Assembly: GCF_000621165.1 (NCBI RefSeq)
Contig: NZ_JHZA01000001.1
Span: forward strand, 496,001-560,000
From: Enterovibrio calviensis DSM 14347
GTDB taxonomy: Bacteria > Pseudomonadota > Gammaproteobacteria > Enterobacterales > Vibrionaceae
DNA length: 64,000 nucleotides
Direction of reading: 5' to 3'
Shown here: positions 63,197-64,000 of the stretch, one piece after another
Layout of the letters: each line of letters starts with the position of its first letter
Position numbering within the stretch: position 1 is the stretch's first letter
Program-made: the position numbers and the translations under genes
The notes under the pieces: model-generated
The model's database searches: none
What the model was told of the DNA's origin: nothing
Seen by the model: the letters and a program-made list of their open reading frames with translations, nothing else

Positions 63197-64000
63197 ATGT
63201 CTGACAACAATCCTGCCGCTGCCTTGCATCGCGATTCCATCATCATAGACGGGCTCATTATTGCCAAGTGGGATAGAGCGCTCTTTGAAGACATGGCAAA
63301 GGGCGGATTAACTGCAGCAAACTGCACCGTGTCGGTGTGGGAAGATTTCCAATCCACCATCGATAACATTGTTGAATTCAACCAACTGTTGAGTGAGAAC
63401 AGCGACCTTATCCGCCCCGTTCATACCACCCAAGATATTCTCCGCGCCAAGCAAGAAGGCAAAACCGGCATCATGCTCGGCTTTCAAAATGTTCACGCAT
63501 TTGAAGATCAGCTTGGGTATATCGAGATCTTCAAAAAGCTCGGTGTGGGCATCGCGCAAATGGCGTACAACACCCAAAACCTCGTTGGCACAGGTTGCTA
63601 TGAACGCGATGGGGGATTATCAGGCTACGGGCGTGAAGTGGTAGCGGAGATGAACCGCGTTGGCATGATGTGCGACCTTTCTCATGTTGGGCCAAAAACA
63701 TCGGAAGAAGTGATTTTAGAATCGAAAAAGCCTGTCTGCTATTCGCACTGCTTGCCACTTGGCTTGAAAGATCATCCCCGAAATAAATCTGATGAAGAAC
63801 TGAAATTCATTGCCGATCACGGTGGTTTTGTCGGCGTCACCATGTTCGCTCCGTTTTTGAAAAATGGCATCAATTCCACCATTGAAGACTACGTTGAAGC
63901 CATCGATTACATCGTCAATATTGTAGGCGAAGACTGTGTCGGTATCGGCACTGACTTTACCCAAGGTCACGACCAAACCTTCTTTGAGTGGATCACTCAC
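63197..64000 (+). CDS. M19 membrane-dipeptidase-like protein (3' end outside window)
   Basis: 268 codons are visible and the frame is open to the window edge. The sequence matches the renal-dipeptidase-like subfamily next to dimethylglycine and glycine betaine catabolism genes in Pseudomonas (PA5396 type): IDGLIIAKW, GGLTAANCTVSVWE, TGILFGFQN-like (TGIMLGFQN), CYERDGGLSGYG, CDLSHVG and CYSHC. The usual M19 HxD zinc motif near the N-terminus is replaced by GLIIAK. An AAGGAA lies ~8 nt before the ATG. The gene next door, outside the window, may be dgcA; that is inference. Confidence 0.9.
   Translation, partial: MSDNNPAAALHRDSIIIDGLIIAKWDRALFEDMAKGGLTAANCTVSVWEDFQSTIDNIVEFNQLLSENSDLIRPVHTTQDILRAKQEGKTGIMLGFQNVHAFEDQLGYIEIFKKLGVGIAQMAYNTQNLVGTGCYERDGGLSGYGREVVAEMNRVGMMCDLSHVGPKTSEEVILESKKPVCYSHCLPLGLKDHPRNKSDEELKFIADHGGFVGVTMFAPFLKNGINSTIEDYVEAIDYIVNIVGEDCVGIGTDFTQGHDQTFFEWITH

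Noticed and set aside
63308-64000. Several minus-strand frames opposite the dipeptidase gene
   Set aside because: The plus strand encodes a clear M19-family protein over the whole stretch; the opposite frames are shadows.

Overview
The window looks like chromosomal DNA of a marine gammaproteobacterium of the family Vibrionaceae; the genus is not resolved. The basis is a complete Syp (symbiosis polysaccharide) gene set in the order known from Aliivibrio (Vibrio) fischeri, a vibrio-type Tad pilus operon, and a dispersed palindrome of the 'TATACCCAAG...CTTGGGTATA' kind that I recall from vibrio genomes. No rRNA, tRNA, CRISPR array, integrase or transposase was recognised.

Layout. 1-2.2 kb: end of a sarcosine oxidase alpha gene fused to the gamma subunit. 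2.5-4.5 kb: TauE/SafE permease, RpiR-type regulator and a Rof (Rho-binding) protein. 4.6-17.0 kb: a complete Tad/Flp pilus operon on the minus strand (flp-tadV-rcpC-rcpA-rcpB-tadZ-tadA-tadB-tadC-tadD-tadE-tadF-tadG, then an OmpA-like gene), headed by a long AT-rich regulatory region with inverted repeats. 17.8-18.7 kb: a split YeeE/YedE sulfur-compound transporter. 19.3 kb: a DUF4399 protein. 19.8-49.7 kb: a syp exopolysaccharide locus on the minus strand. 49.9-64 kb: mixed metabolic genes (aspartoacylase-like hydrolase with a YfcC transporter, EamA exporter, ABM monooxygenase, quinone oxidoreductase with divergent LysR, lipocalin, SGNH hydrolase, formate-THF ligase, sterol-desaturase-like protein, M14 carboxypeptidase) ending in a partial M19-type dipeptidase.

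The syp locus is the main interest. Genes sypA to sypR can all be assigned, but the arrangement differs from V. fischeri as I recall it. The O-antigen ligase/polymerase gene (sypL) is missing between sypK and sypM and sits beyond sypA. A hybrid histidine kinase without an Hpt domain lies between that ligase and sypA. A sugar-nucleotide epimerase is inserted divergently between sypG and sypH. A secreted, glycosidase-like gene lies between sypO and sypP. Eight sites matching the sigma-54 -24/-12 promoter (GG and GC exactly 10 bp apart) precede sypA, the kinase, sypL, sypH, the epimerase, sypI, sypM and sypP. They tie the relocated and added genes to the sigma-54 activator SypG encoded in the locus. 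Related palindromes (core TCTCATTNTGA) sit 63 bp upstream of two of these promoters and 74 bp upstream of two others and are candidate SypG enhancers.

Working model: kinases (SypF and the Hpt-less kinase) phosphorylate SypG and SypE; SypE controls SypA; SypG with sigma-54 turns on export (SypB/C/D/O), glycosyltransferases (SypH/I/J/N/P/Q/R), flippase (SypK), ligase (SypL), acyltransferase (SypM) and the added epimerase, and possibly the hydrolase. With the Tad pilus next door, this stretch encodes much of a surface-attachment and biofilm programme. The two ends of the window hint at glycine betaine/sarcosine catabolism.
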